Assembly (NCBI RefSeq): GCF_045277565.1 | Contig: NZ_CP123587.1 | Location: forward strand, 1 to 64,000 | From: Aliisedimentitalea scapharcae | Lineage (GTDB): Bacteria; Pseudomonadota; Alphaproteobacteria; Rhodobacterales; Rhodobacteraceae | Direction: 5' to 3' | Length of the DNA stretch: 64,000 nt | Part shown: positions 44,819-54,935 of the stretch, in pieces | Layout of the letters: each line of letters begins with the position of its first letter | How positions within the stretch are numbered: position 1 is the first letter of the stretch | Program-made: the position numbers and the translations under genes | Notes under the pieces: model-generated | What the model was told of the DNA's origin: nothing | Databases searched by the model: none | Seen by the model: only the letters and a program-made list of their open reading frames with translations

Positions 44819-47800
44819 AGCGACGCCGGGAGAGGTTCTCGACTACATCCAGGAAGCATACCACAAGTACTACGACAGCGCCTTTTGGCTGCGTGACGAG
44901 TACCTCATGCGTGAGCGGCGCGACTTGCTCGATGAACCCGGCTTAACTGCCCAGGAGATCCTGCTGGAAGCAGTGTTGGCCTATCCATCCGAGGTGCCCG
45001 TTGTAGAGGCCTGCGCCGCGGCTGGCCTATCGCCGGCGGTCGCGGAGCATCTAGGCAAGGTTGTCTTTGGAGCCAACTACGATTTGCGCAAGCACCAGGC
45101 GCAATCCCTCGAAACGTCCTTGGCCTCGAACTCGGCCACCAAGCGGAACGTTGTCGTTACTTCTGGCACGGGATCGGGCAAGACGGAAAGTTTTCTGGTT
45201 CCCGTGATCGGGCGGCTTCTCCGGGAACGGATGGGCGGTGTCGGCCAAGGTGGAATGCACGAATGGTGGCATGAGAACTGGGGCAGCGCGAACACTTGGC
45301 AGGGTTGCCGCTCGAAAATCGAAAACGGCCCACAACCGGCGCTTCGCGCGCTCTTGCTGTACCCGACGAATGCCTTGGTGGAAGACCAGGTCTCCCGGCT
45401 ACGACGCGCGGCCACCCGTGCGCGGGACATTCACGGGGCACCCATGTTCTTCTTTGGGCGATACACGGGCGCGACGCCGGGCGGTACGTTTGACCCGGGC
45501 GGACACCTGGACGCCAAGGGGCGTCGCATCGTCAAGGAGGTCGCCCGCGACATCAAGCAAATCGAGGCCGAGGCAGCCCGGCTTGCTGATCGCGACGAGG
45601 AGATCCGCGGCCAGTTCCAGGATCCTTCCTGCGGGGAGATGCTGACACGGTGGGACATGATCGATGCGCCGCCCGACATCATGATCACCAACGTATCCAT
45701 GCTAAACGTGATGTTGATGCGCGAGCACGAGGCGCACTTGTTCCGGCAAACACGCGACTGGCTTGCGTCTTCGAAGGACAACCGTTTCTCCCTGGTAGTC
45801 GACGAATTGCACGGGTACCGGGGTACCGCGGGAACGGAAGTCGCACTCGTCATCCGCAACTTGTTGATGCGACTGGGGCTGGAACCGGGCTCCCCGCAGT
45901 TGCGCTGCCTAGGCACGAGCGCGTCGCTTGATGGCGAGGAGGGCAAGGAATACCTTGAGCAATTCTTCGGCGTGGACCGAAACACGTTCGAGGTATTTCC
46001 AGGCGAGCCGCGCATTCCGGAAGCGAAGTTGCCGATCGACGAGGCAAAAATCGCGCCCCTCGCCGATGATGCGATCGCGGGCGACGAGACCGCGCTCGAC
46101 GAAATCATCGGTATTGCTTCACCCCGGCTGGCGCTCGGGGCTGCATGTCGCGAAGCTGGCAAGAGGGAGGAAGACGACACGATCGTGCCGGCAAGGCTAG
46201 GCGCTATCAAGCAAAGCCTGCTCGGTGAGCATGGCAGCGACGCTGTTTTCCAGGCAGTCCTTCACGCGGCCGCACGCGAAGACTCCCCCTCGTTCAAGGA
46301 ACCCTACCCCTCGTTTCGCTCCCACATGTTCGTGCGTCAAATACAAGGAATGTGGGCTTGTTCGAACCCCGACTGCGACAAAGTCGAGGAAGCTTACCGT
46401 GACCCAGAGCGCAAGATTGGCAAATTGTTCAAGCACCCGGCCATCAAGTGCGGCTGCGGCGGGCAAGTCCTGGAACTGCTGTATTGCTACGACTGCGGTG
46501 AGGCATATCTCGGTGGCTACGTGACGCCGCGGGCGGAGGGAGCCGAGGACGGGCAAGTCTTCTTGGAATCCGGTCCGACGGACCTTTCGAGCAACGTGCC
46601 CGGGCTGGTCAACGAGCGGCCGCATTCCAAGTTCCGGTGGTACTGGCCAGGCAAACAAGTGCCTGCCGGGGTCGCACCTACCTGGCAACATTCGGACCCT
46701 GGCACGAAAAAACAGAAGACATTTGGATACGGCGCTGCCAATTACGATCCACTTTACGGGCTCTTGGAAAAGGCCCAGCACGGCGACACGCCGACCGGTA
46801 CCTTTTTTACCTGCCCGGGGGACGTGAACGCGCCGGCTCTTCCGGAGAAGTGCCCGGCCTGCGAGTCAAAGAAGAGCCAGCAAAGGATCCTCAAGGCCTT
46901 TTTCGCCGGGAGCCAAGTGAATAGCCCGATCAGGGGTCTTCGAACGGGTTTAAATGTCACGACCCAGGTAATTGCCGACCGCGCTTCTACCAAGCTTGGC
47001 ACACCCGACCGCACCGCGCAGATGATCGCGTTCACTGACAGCCGCGACGATGCCGCCGATGTTGCGGCGGGACTGGAGCTTAACCACTTCCGGTCACTCT
47101 TGAGGCAGCTTGTATTCCGGGCCCTGAAACCAGGTGCCAACTTCACCATCGACGACGCGAGAACAACTGCCGCGAAAATCCAAAAGGGTGAGGAACTCAA
47201 CAAGCTCCAGGCGGAAATAGCCACAACGATCAAGGCGCAGGGAACCGAGCTACAAACCGCGTTGCTCATGCAATCGATGTCCATGTCCAACACGGAACAA
47301 GACGCGCTTGTCGAAGCCTTCGAAGAGGACGTTGTCAATGCCCGCGGAGTTTCCTGGAGCGCACTCGTTTCCGGGGTCATGAACGATCTCCTGACACTTG
47401 GCGAGAACCCCGCCGGCACGGACGCCTCGAAGCAGAAGATTGGTAACGAGCCATGGTGGCGCTACTTTGACCAAACCCGACCGGCTCCCGTGAACCGCCT
47501 AAACCCAAGCGTGGAAACAGAGGGCAGGCAGCAGATCCGGGAAACCTTGTCCTCGCTCATCGCGACGGCCCTTTTCGATGCCGGGGGGCGCGACTTGGAA
47601 TCCCTTGGACTCGCCTTTGCCTGTCCGGTGGGAGACCACTCGACGAGGCTGGGAATGGCGGCCAGCGAAGCCCGGGACATGCTGGCAAACGTGATCCGAT
47701 TGCTAGGCCAAGCGCGGCACTACCAAGGCGGGGGCAGCAGCCAATCGTCGACAAACATGCCAACCGGGGTTCGGCGTTACGTCGAAAAGGTCGCCCCGTC

Positions 47801-50228
47801 CCTTAACCGCGACGCATCCGATCTCGGAGAGATCATCGGGGCCTTGCTGCGTGACGAAGGTATCGTGAACGAGAACTGGGTCATCCAGGTCGGTCGCTAC
47901 TCGAGCCTGAAGCTGGAGCTCGTGCCCATCCTTGATGGCTTGCACCGGTGCAAGAGATGCTCACGGGTTTCTGCCAACGTCGCGCTAAAGACATGTACCT
48001 CGGTGAACTGCACGACCACTGGGTTCGAGCCAATCTCGGAGCCCGAAGACGATTACTACCGCTGGCTGTCGGAAGAGCCTGCGCACCGGCTCAACGTCGA
48101 GGAGTTGACGGGCCAGACGAAACCGCTTTCCGAGCAACGGCGACGCCAACGGCTATTCAAGAAGGCCTTCCTTGAAGACGAGATCGAACCCGTGCACGGC
48201 ATCGACACGTTGAGCGTTACGACGACGATGGAGGTCGGCGTCGACATCGGCTCCCTGGAACTGGTGATGATGGCCAACATGCCGCCACAGAGGTTCAACT
48301 ACCAGCAAAGAGTTGGTCGAGCCGGGCGCATGGGACAGAGTTTTTCCTACGCGCTCACCATTTGTCGTGGTGGCTCGCACGACGACTTCTACTACGGCAA
48401 CCCGGAACGGATCACGGGTGATACCCCGCCGCAGCCTTACCTTGACCTTTCCAGGCCGGAGATCGTGAAGCGCGTCGCGGCAGCGGAGTGTCTTCGACGC
48501 GCGTTCTCGGCACTGGATGAACCGCCCGTTGGCTCGGCCAGCACGCATGGCGCCTTTGGCAAGGCCGCGGAATGGGAAACGGTCTACAAGGCGGATATCT
48601 CTGCATGGCTCGCGACCGATCCTGGCGTCGACGCGGTCGTGGCAGCGCTCTGTTACCTCGCGCCACTCGCGGGAGACCAACCAGACCGGATCGCCAGCTA
48701 CTGCCGGGCCGAGCTGGCGGACCACGTCTCTAGCGTGGTTGCCGACGGCCGTTACATCCAGGTTGAACTTAGCGAACGTCTTGCGACGGCAGGGGTTCTG
48801 CCCATGTTTGGGTTCCCGACTCAAAGCCGGAACCTCTTCAAGTTCAAGCGCGACGCGCGCCTTGAAGACATGGTTTTGAGCGACCGGGCACTGGACCATG
48901 CAGTTTGGGCCTTCTCACCCGGTTCCGAGATTCCCAAGGACAAGCAAATCCACACGGCCTGTGGTTTCGAGTTGCTTCGAGAGATCCGTGGCCGGGTCGA
49001 TAGCGACCCCGACCCGCTTGGCCCGAGCCTCGATTTCTCGAAGTGCAGCGATCCCGATTGCGGGCACATCATGCAAGGCGTCGAGGAAACCTGCGAGGTT
49101 TGTGGTCAATTCGCGATGAAATTCGATCTCTACCAACCGAAGGGTTTCATCACGACTCTGGGCCAGCCACGCGACTACGATGGCCAACGCCAACGTGGTC
49201 CCTCGCTCTCGCCCCCGGTTCTTGCTTTCAAGCCCAAGTACGACGACGGGTTTGCCCTTGGCCCCGCCCGCGTGGCGCTTGCCTCGGATGAACCGATCGC
49301 ACTGGTCAATGACAACGGTGGAGAATTCTTCAAGTTCCGCCGGAAGTACAACGCCATGATCGTGAACGACGAGCACCTCTACCGCGATCGCCAACCCTAT
49401 CCCGAGCTCGACGGTGATCCGGAAGCGGAAGGTGCCATTGGCGCCGTGTTCAAGACGGACGTCATGACGATGCTTCTCGAGAACCTACCCGGTGTGGGTT
49501 ACAACGGCGTCTTGGACGTCGAGGGGCAAAAAGCGGCCGGCGCTGCCCTTGCGTCCTTCGGTGAATTCCTGAAGGTCGCCGCCGCCAGGGAACTCGACGT
49601 GGACCCGGCCGAACTCCGGGTTGGCACGCAGAAATGGCGTATGGATAGTTGCGTAACACGTCAGCTCTACGTTGCAGACGCCCTTGAGAACGGCGCCGGT
49701 TACAGCCGGCACATTTGTGATCCAGACCGGCTTCGCGGGTTAATCGCGACCCATTACGTGGATGTGAAGAAGAACTGGCACGACCCGTCGCACGCCGATT
49801 GCGATCGCTCCTGTCCGGACTGCCTTCGCAACTACAACAACCGCTTTTTGCATGCCTCGCTTGACTGGCGATTGGCGCTGGACGTGGCCGAACTGGTCTT
49901 GGGCGAGCCCTTGGACACGTCACGATGGCTCGGGGATGCCCAGGGCATCGGCCAAAGGTTTGCCGACTTGTGTAACCACCACCAAGGCAGCGTGCAGGTT
50001 GAGCAATCCGACGGCCTCGTCGCGGTTACGGGCAGCAGCAAGCTATCGCTCGTGCTGTCCCACCCGCTGTGGCACATGCGGGAGGGGCTGGCGCAAGACA
50101 TCCAGAAGAACGCGAAACTCATGCTGGAGGCCAACCATGGTAGTAGCCTCAAGGTCGAGTTCGTGGATATCCGTGACTTTGCACACCACCCGCAGACCTA
50201 CATCGTCAAGATGCTGGAGGCCCAATGA
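44793..50228 (+). CDS. druE: Large DEAD/DEAH-box helicase with C-terminal DUF1998 (DruE-like)
   Basis: 1811 aa (TTG 44811, immediately before the preceding stop, is an alternative start). The helicase core has Walker A TSGTGSGKTES (about residue 125), a DELH box in VVDELHGYRGT (about 336) and motif VI in QQRVGRAGRMGQSFSYA (about 1172). Zinc-type Cys groups occur at about 525-570 (CSNPDCDK, CGCGG, CYDCGEAYLGG). The C-terminal DUF1998/MrfA-like domain is marked by CDRSCPDCLRNYNNRFLHAS and LDWRLALDVAEL (about 1670-1705). Size and domains fit the DruE helicase of Druantia anti-phage systems better than DISARM, where helicase and DUF1998 are split between DrmA and DrmB. It overlaps the next gene by 4 bp (ATGA). 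Confidence 0.75.
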   Translation: MERTRSLGKATPGEVLDYIQEAYHKYYDSAFWLRDEYLMRERRDLLDEPGLTAQEILLEAVLAYPSEVPVVEACAAAGLSPAVAEHLGKVVFGANYDLRKHQAQSLETSLASNSATKRNVVVTSGTGSGKTESFLVPVIGRLLRERMGGVGQGGMHEWWHENWGSANTWQGCRSKIENGPQPALRALLLYPTNALVEDQVSRLRRAATRARDIHGAPMFFFGRYTGATPGGTFDPGGHLDAKGRRIVKEVARDIKQIEAEAARLADRDEEIRGQFQDPSCGEMLTRWDMIDAPPDIMITNVSMLNVMLMREHEAHLFRQTRDWLASSKDNRFSLVVDELHGYRGTAGTEVALVIRNLLMRLGLEPGSPQLRCLGTSASLDGEEGKEYLEQFFGVDRNTFEVFPGEPRIPEAKLPIDEAKIAPLADDAIAGDETALDEIIGIASPRLALGAACREAGKREEDDTIVPARLGAIKQSLLGEHGSDAVFQAVLHAAAREDSPSFKEPYPSFRSHMFVRQIQGMWACSNPDCDKVEEAYRDPERKIGKLFKHPAIKCGCGGQVLELLYCYDCGEAYLGGYVTPRAEGAEDGQVFLESGPTDLSSNVPGLVNERPHSKFRWYWPGKQVPAGVAPTWQHSDPGTKKQKTFGYGAANYDPLYGLLEKAQHGDTPTGTFFTCPGDVNAPALPEKCPACESKKSQQRILKAFFAGSQVNSPIRGLRTGLNVTTQVIADRASTKLGTPDRTAQMIAFTDSRDDAADVAAGLELNHFRSLLRQLVFRALKPGANFTIDDARTTAAKIQKGEELNKLQAEIATTIKAQGTELQTALLMQSMSMSNTEQDALVEAFEEDVVNARGVSWSALVSGVMNDLLTLGENPAGTDASKQKIGNEPWWRYFDQTRPAPVNRLNPSVETEGRQQIRETLSSLIATALFDAGGRDLESLGLAFACPVGDHSTRLGMAASEARDMLANVIRLLGQARHYQGGGSSQSSTNMPTGVRRYVEKVAPSLNRDASDLGEIIGALLRDEGIVNENWVIQVGRYSSLKLELVPILDGLHRCKRCSRVSANVALKTCTSVNCTTTGFEPISEPEDDYYRWLSEEPAHRLNVEELTGQTKPLSEQRRRQRLFKKAFLEDEIEPVHGIDTLSVTTTMEVGVDIGSLELVMMANMPPQRFNYQQRVGRAGRMGQSFSYALTICRGGSHDDFYYGNPERITGDTPPQPYLDLSRPEIVKRVAAAECLRRAFSALDEPPVGSASTHGAFGKAAEWETVYKADISAWLATDPGVDAVVAALCYLAPLAGDQPDRIASYCRAELADHVSSVVADGRYIQVELSERLATAGVLPMFGFPTQSRNLFKFKRDARLEDMVLSDRALDHAVWAFSPGSEIPKDKQIHTACGFELLREIRGRVDSDPDPLGPSLDFSKCSDPDCGHIMQGVEETCEVCGQFAMKFDLYQPKGFITTLGQPRDYDGQRQRGPSLSPPVLAFKPKYDDGFALGPARVALASDEPIALVNDNGGEFFKFRRKYNAMIVNDEHLYRDRQPYPELDGDPEAEGAIGAVFKTDVMTMLLENLPGVGYNGVLDVEGQKAAGAALASFGEFLKVAAARELDVDPAELRVGTQKWRMDSCVTRQLYVADALENGAGYSRHICDPDRLRGLIATHYVDVKKNWHDPSHADCDRSCPDCLRNYNNRFLHASLDWRLALDVAELVLGEPLDTSRWLGDAQGIGQRFADLCNHHQGSVQVEQSDGLVAVTGSSKLSLVLSHPLWHMREGLAQDIQKNAKLMLEANHGSSLKVEFVDIRDFAHHPQTYIVKMLEAQ

Positions 50229-52192
50229 TCACGATCACGGGCGCCGAGGGCTCAAGCGAATACCAGGCCGCGATCCTGGTAAAGAAGGCACTGGAGGCAT
50301 CCTGGCCGGGCGTTGCGGCGACGCCTAGGGAGGTTGACGACATCCGGATCGCCGTCAGCACCAAGCTCTCGGGTTACCAGGTGCAAGACATCGATATTGT
50401 CTTGGCTGGCCGGCTATCCAAGCCGCGCATGTTTAAGCCCTTGCGCGTTATCCGGGGATCCTCGGGGAACAAGTTAAACGCACGCCCGATCATGGTCGAA
50501 AGCTTCGTGGTTGCGATCGAGGTCAAGGATCATGACGATCGTGGTGTTCGCATCATGGATGACCAGGTCGAGGTCAGGTACTCGCGTGGCGGTCCATTGC
50601 AATGGAAGAGCGCGACGGACCAAAACGTCAAGCAAATGCACGCCCTGAAGACATACCTTTCGGACATGCATGTCGACGTCTTCGCACGTCGATGCATGGT
50701 TTTTCCCAGCCTTGGTTCGATTTCTGCGCCAAGCGCTGTCGCGGGTGCTTTCAATGGTCACCAGCTGATGAGCGCGATCGCGGCGTCCTCACCGCTCCTG
50801 GAACGCCGGGGGCAGGGGCTTCTTTCGGCAGGTGACAAGGAAACGATCGAAAAAGCCCTAGCGGCACCGATATTTAAGAAAGCGATTCCGACGCGCCTTG
50901 ACCGCGAACGCATGGATCGGTTGGCCGCGAAGAACCCGTCGATCGACGGCATCATAGATACGCTGGGAGACGGTACGGTGTTCCTGCGTGGCTTCGCGGG
51001 AACCGGGAAGACGGTTTTGCTTCTCCAGGCGGCGTGGAAACTCTTTCGCACGGAAGGCAAGCGAACGCTGGTCTTGACCTACAACCACGCGCTGGCGGCC
51101 GACATGCGTCGCTTGATGTCCCTGGCAAACATCCCGTCCTCGGTGGAAGCGGGTGGCATCCGCGTCGGCACCGTGATGTCATTCCTCTACACCTGGTTTT
51201 CAAAGCTTGGATTGCTCGGCGAGGGCCCTCTCGACTTCTCAGGTTATCCAGCGCTTTGTGCCGAGGCGCTGGATCTCGTCAAGGGCGGGGCCGTCACCCG
51301 GGAAGACATCGAGGAGATCATCTACAGCGATCCTGATTTCTTCGATTTCGACCAGGTGTTCGTTGACGAGGGGCAAGATTGGCCAAGCGGGGAAACCGCC
51401 TTGTTAAAGGCTCTCTACGACCCGACCCGGCTTTGTGTCGCGGATGGCGTGGACCAGCTCGTAAGGGGCGCGCGTGCGAACTGGCGTGCAGGACTACCGC
51501 GCGACAAGAGAAGCACCTTACCATTGGGAAAGTGCTTGCGCCTCAAGCGCAACTTGTCGCTCTTCGCATCCGAGATCGCACGGGAAACGGGAAGTGCTTG
51601 GGAGGCGGAACCCAACCCGGCCGCCGGCGGTGGCAGGATTATCATCCTGTCCAAGCCATACGTGCAAGCCACCGGGTTGCATGAGAGTCTCGTCGAGGAT
51701 CTCAAGTCAGACGGCAATGACTGCGTCGACATGCTGGTCTGTGTTCCGCCGGACGGCGTCGTCGAAACCGCGGATCGCCGATCGAGCTTGGTTGGCCAGG
51801 AATTCTCTAGCCGGGGGCAGGCACACTGGGACGGTGTCGATCCGATGGCAAGGTCAGATTTCCCTCGCGGTCCGGACCAGGTGAGGATCGTTCAATACGC
51901 TTCCTGCCGGGGCTTGGAAGGATGGACCGTGGTTCTCGAAGGGTTCGATCGATTCCTAGAGGAGATGTTTTTAGCCAAGATGTCATCCGGTCTCGATGCA
52001 TCCGAGGAAGAGGGATTCGTGGACCTGGAAAAGGCAGCAAGTGGGGAAGCCTGGCGTTGGGGCCTGATCGCCTTGACGCGCCCCATCGATACGCTGGTAA
52101 TCCAGCTCGACAACCCCGGCGGAAAGTTCGGCACCCAAGTCCTTGAAGCGGCGAGAAAGTTCCCCGATTTCGTTGAAATCTTGGACGGCTAG
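50225..52192 (+). CDS. NERD-like nuclease / SF1 (UvrD-like) helicase
   Basis: 655 aa. The N-terminal about 115 residues (GAEGSSEYQAAILVKKALEA, SFVVAIEVKDHDDRG) resemble a NERD/restriction-like nuclease with an E-x-K pair. The helicase part has Walker A GFAGTGKTVLLLQ (about 256), LVLTYNHALAADMRRL, Walker B variant VFVDEGQDWPSGE (about 380) and a C-terminal block WGLIALTRPIDTLVIQL. NERD-helicase fusions recur in anti-phage islands. Its start overlaps the druE-like stop, so it is part of the same operon, an addition to the two-gene Druantia III layout. Confidence 0.78.
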   Translation: MITITGAEGSSEYQAAILVKKALEASWPGVAATPREVDDIRIAVSTKLSGYQVQDIDIVLAGRLSKPRMFKPLRVIRGSSGNKLNARPIMVESFVVAIEVKDHDDRGVRIMDDQVEVRYSRGGPLQWKSATDQNVKQMHALKTYLSDMHVDVFARRCMVFPSLGSISAPSAVAGAFNGHQLMSAIAASSPLLERRGQGLLSAGDKETIEKALAAPIFKKAIPTRLDRERMDRLAAKNPSIDGIIDTLGDGTVFLRGFAGTGKTVLLLQAAWKLFRTEGKRTLVLTYNHALAADMRRLMSLANIPSSVEAGGIRVGTVMSFLYTWFSKLGLLGEGPLDFSGYPALCAEALDLVKGGAVTREDIEEIIYSDPDFFDFDQVFVDEGQDWPSGETALLKALYDPTRLCVADGVDQLVRGARANWRAGLPRDKRSTLPLGKCLRLKRNLSLFASEIARETGSAWEAEPNPAAGGGRIIILSKPYVQATGLHESLVEDLKSDGNDCVDMLVCVPPDGVVETADRRSSLVGQEFSSRGQAHWDGVDPMARSDFPRGPDQVRIVQYASCRGLEGWTVVLEGFDRFLEEMFLAKMSSGLDASEEEGFVDLEKAASGEAWRWGLIALTRPIDTLVIQLDNPGGKFGTQVLEAARKFPDFVEILDG

Positions 52193-52320
52193 GCCAACGC
52201 GCAGTTGATAACACGGGCGAAAGAACGGCTGAATTGCCCCCAGATGTAGTAACCGCCTGGACAGCCCACTCCAGATATGCTAGCTATTTTCAAAAACCAT
52301 GACAATTGGCCGGACAATAG

Positions 52321-53742
52321 ATGCTTCAAGAAACCCTTGCGAGAGACGTAAACGAAAACCCTACCCAGGCGGGAGCCCCCCGGGGTGAGGCGGCGCTTCG
52401 CCAGTACAACATGATCGACCTCTTCGCCGGTTGCGGCGGCCTGTCGCTTGGCTTCGAGAACGCTGGGTTCACACCGGTATTCGTCAACGAGCTAAACGAG
52501 GATGCGCAGGCCACCTACCTCATGAATCGCCACCATTCACTTGGCGGCATGAAATTCTCGGAGAACGACGCGCTACACTGCAACGACGCGCACGAGCTGC
52601 AGGGGAAACGGCTCGAACAATTGGTCAGCGACCTTGCCCAGGTTCCCGATGTTGAGCTGGCCTTCGATACGGCCACCAAGAAAAGTGGTGGCGGCAGCAA
52701 CCTCGATGTCTTGACAGGCGGCCCACCTTGCCAAGGCTATTCCGGCATTGGCATCCGTCGGTCGTATTCCGTTGACAAGAAGGACCTGCCGTCGAACCAA
52801 CTGTACCAACGCATGGCGAGTGTTATTCGGCGCGTGCGCCCGCGCGTATTCTTGTTTGAAAACGTGCGCGGTCTCCTGACGTCCAAGTGGACCAAGGAAG
52901 GCGGCGAGCGAATTTTCCCTGATGTCAGGGACGAGTTTAGGGCCATTCCAGGCTACGAGGTACGCTGGTCTCTGGTTTACGCCAAGGACTACGGTGTTCC
53001 ACAAAACCGACCACGGGTCTTGCTCGTTGGCGTTCGTCGCGACGTGTTGGAAGCCTGCGACTTTCTCGATCCCAAGGCCGACCCGGAAGATGCGGTCGCC
53101 TGCGGGTTCCTTCCGGCGGGTAGCCCCGGCGAGTTTCCCGACTTGAAAGACCTTCTAGGCGATCTCGTCGATGACACGGTGGCCGAGGTTCTGCGCAGCC
53201 GAAACTTCGAGCGCGGCACCTTTGAAACAACGGCTTACCCGCGACCCGCGCGCTCCGCGATCCAGAAGTCCCTACGCACCGCGCCTGCTTGGTACGAGGG
53301 CCGGGGCATTCGCTTGACCGAGCAGGAGTATTCAAAGCACAAGCCGGCCGTGGTCGAGAAGTTCGATCACATGATCAGGAACGCGGGCGAAATCCCCGAA
53401 GAGTGGCGCACCAAGAAGTTTTCCCAACGCCTTTTGAAACCGAGCTGGGGCAACCAGGAGCCAAATATCACGGCCACGTCGCTTCCGGATGATTACGTTC
53501 ATTACTCGCAGCCGCGCATCTTGACCGTAAGGGAGTGGGCGCGCCTACAACTCTTCCCTGATTGGTACCGTTTCGCTGGCAAGCGGACCACCGGCGGAAT
53601 TCGCCGTGCTGGTAATCCGCGCGAAGGCATTTTCGACCGCGAGGTCCCCAAGTACACCCAGATCGGCAATGCCGTGCCGGTTGGCTTGGCGGAACGCGTG
53701 GGGTCTCATTTCAAAAGAATCTTGGACGAAGCTATAGGGTAA
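52321..53742 (+). CDS. DNA (cytosine-5) methyltransferase
   Basis: 473 aa. C5-MTase motifs in order: I DLFAGCGGLSLGFENAGF (about residue 33), IV GGPPCQGYSGIG with catalytic Cys137, VI FENVRGLLTS, VIII-region VPQNRPRVLLVGVR, and X QIGNAVPVGLAERV near the end. It forms a restriction-modification pair with the following MvaI/BcnI-type endonuclease (1-nt overlap at 53742) and, by position, may also protect DNA from the upstream Druantia-like proteins. Separated from the NERD-helicase gene by 128 bp. Confidence 0.93.
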   Translation: MLQETLARDVNENPTQAGAPRGEAALRQYNMIDLFAGCGGLSLGFENAGFTPVFVNELNEDAQATYLMNRHHSLGGMKFSENDALHCNDAHELQGKRLEQLVSDLAQVPDVELAFDTATKKSGGGSNLDVLTGGPPCQGYSGIGIRRSYSVDKKDLPSNQLYQRMASVIRRVRPRVFLFENVRGLLTSKWTKEGGERIFPDVRDEFRAIPGYEVRWSLVYAKDYGVPQNRPRVLLVGVRRDVLEACDFLDPKADPEDAVACGFLPAGSPGEFPDLKDLLGDLVDDTVAEVLRSRNFERGTFETTAYPRPARSAIQKSLRTAPAWYEGRGIRLTEQEYSKHKPAVVEKFDHMIRNAGEIPEEWRTKKFSQRLLKPSWGNQEPNITATSLPDDYVHYSQPRILTVREWARLQLFPDWYRFAGKRTTGGIRRAGNPREGIFDREVPKYTQIGNAVPVGLAERVGSHFKRILDEAIG

Positions 53743-54935
53743 TGCTCGAAAAATCGGACACGAGCGTTGGAGAGGTATTGACCCTCTTCAACGAAACCGG
53801 CTTGGACGTGGGCCTGCTTGTCCCGACGCCAACCGGCTTGAAGAAATCGATCATGGATGCCACGGCTTCGTTTCGGGATTTCCTGCTCGACGCAAAGATC
53901 CATGACTTTTCGACTCAAGCCCAAGGTCAAGAACACAAGGTCGTTGTCCCGGCGAGGATGATTTTTGCGAAGGGATCGAAGCCGACGAAAGTGTCCCTTT
54001 ACCGGCCCACCACGAAGAAGGGCGATCCACGTATCTGCGTTTACGGCCTCAAGGCGCACGCGGTTCCTTTCAACTTGCTAGCCCTGTTTAGTTGGGACGG
54101 CTTGTTGCACGTCGTAAATTGTAGCGATCCAGGAATCCTACAATCGATAAAAGACCCGGCTTCACCGCTTGGGGCAATCGCGCAAGCTGCGCGGCCCGGG
54201 TTGTCGCCGGAGGCAGGTGAATTGCTCGAACTGTTGCGCGATATTGGCGCACGCGGGTGGATTCCGACCATGAGACCCGGCGATACGGGCATCGGGATGA
54301 CGCTGGAAACCTTGTTGGGGATAGAAGCAAACTCGAGCAAGCTTCCCGATTTCAAGGGGATCGAAATCAAGGCTAAAAGGGCAGGGCGCAAGCGCAAGAA
54401 CCGCGTGAACCTGTTTAGCCAGGTCCCGAATTGGAAGCTTTCTCCGCTTGGGTCGAACAAGGCGCTTCTTGATGCCCATGGCTACGAGGTTGAAGGACGA
54501 AGACAGCTCTACTGCACGATATCGGGGAAGATGGCCAATCCAAACGGTTTCATGCTATCGATCGACGGCGACAAGGACTGGCTAAGGCAAAACCACTTGG
54601 CTGCCGAAAAGGTCACCCGAATGGCGATCTGGGAACTTTCCAAGCTAAGGGATCGCTTGACATCGAAACATCGTCAAACCTTCTGGGTCTCGGCTCAAAC
54701 GCGCGGCAAGGGGGAGCATGAAGAGTTTCACTACTTGCAGGTTGAGCACACGCGTGCGCCCCGCGTTCGAAATTTCGAGGCCTTGGTCGAGGCAGGTGTG
54801 ATAACATTGGATTACACGTTATACGAAAGGCGGAAGGGTGGCGCGGTCGGCGATCACGGGTACTTGTTCAAAATAAACCCGAAAGATTTCAACGCTCTGT
54901 TCCCACCCTCTGAATACCATGGGCTCGTTGTCTGA
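53742..54935 (+). CDS. MvaI/BcnI-family type II restriction endonuclease
   Basis: 397 aa. The C-terminal half has the MvaI/BcnI family catalytic region: GDTGIGMTLETLLGIEANSS, LPDFKGIEIKAKRAG (D...E-x-K active site, Glu near 207) and NWKLSPLGSNKALLDAHGY. Family members act as monomers cutting CCWGG or CCSGG; the site here cannot be read from the sequence. The N-terminal 130 residues are an extra domain of unknown type. ATG overlaps the methyltransferase stop (TAATG). Confidence 0.85.
   Translation: MLEKSDTSVGEVLTLFNETGLDVGLLVPTPTGLKKSIMDATASFRDFLLDAKIHDFSTQAQGQEHKVVVPARMIFAKGSKPTKVSLYRPTTKKGDPRICVYGLKAHAVPFNLLALFSWDGLLHVVNCSDPGILQSIKDPASPLGAIAQAARPGLSPEAGELLELLRDIGARGWIPTMRPGDTGIGMTLETLLGIEANSSKLPDFKGIEIKAKRAGRKRKNRVNLFSQVPNWKLSPLGSNKALLDAHGYEVEGRRQLYCTISGKMANPNGFMLSIDGDKDWLRQNHLAAEKVTRMAIWELSKLRDRLTSKHRQTFWVSAQTRGKGEHEEFHYLQVEHTRAPRVRNFEALVEAGVITLDYTLYERRKGGAVGDHGYLFKINPKDFNALFPPSEYHGLVV

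Noticed and set aside
44793..50228. DISARM system
   Set aside because: DISARM has helicase (DrmA) and DUF1998 (DrmB) as separate proteins and a PLD protein DrmC; here helicase and DUF1998 are one chain and no PLD motif was seen.
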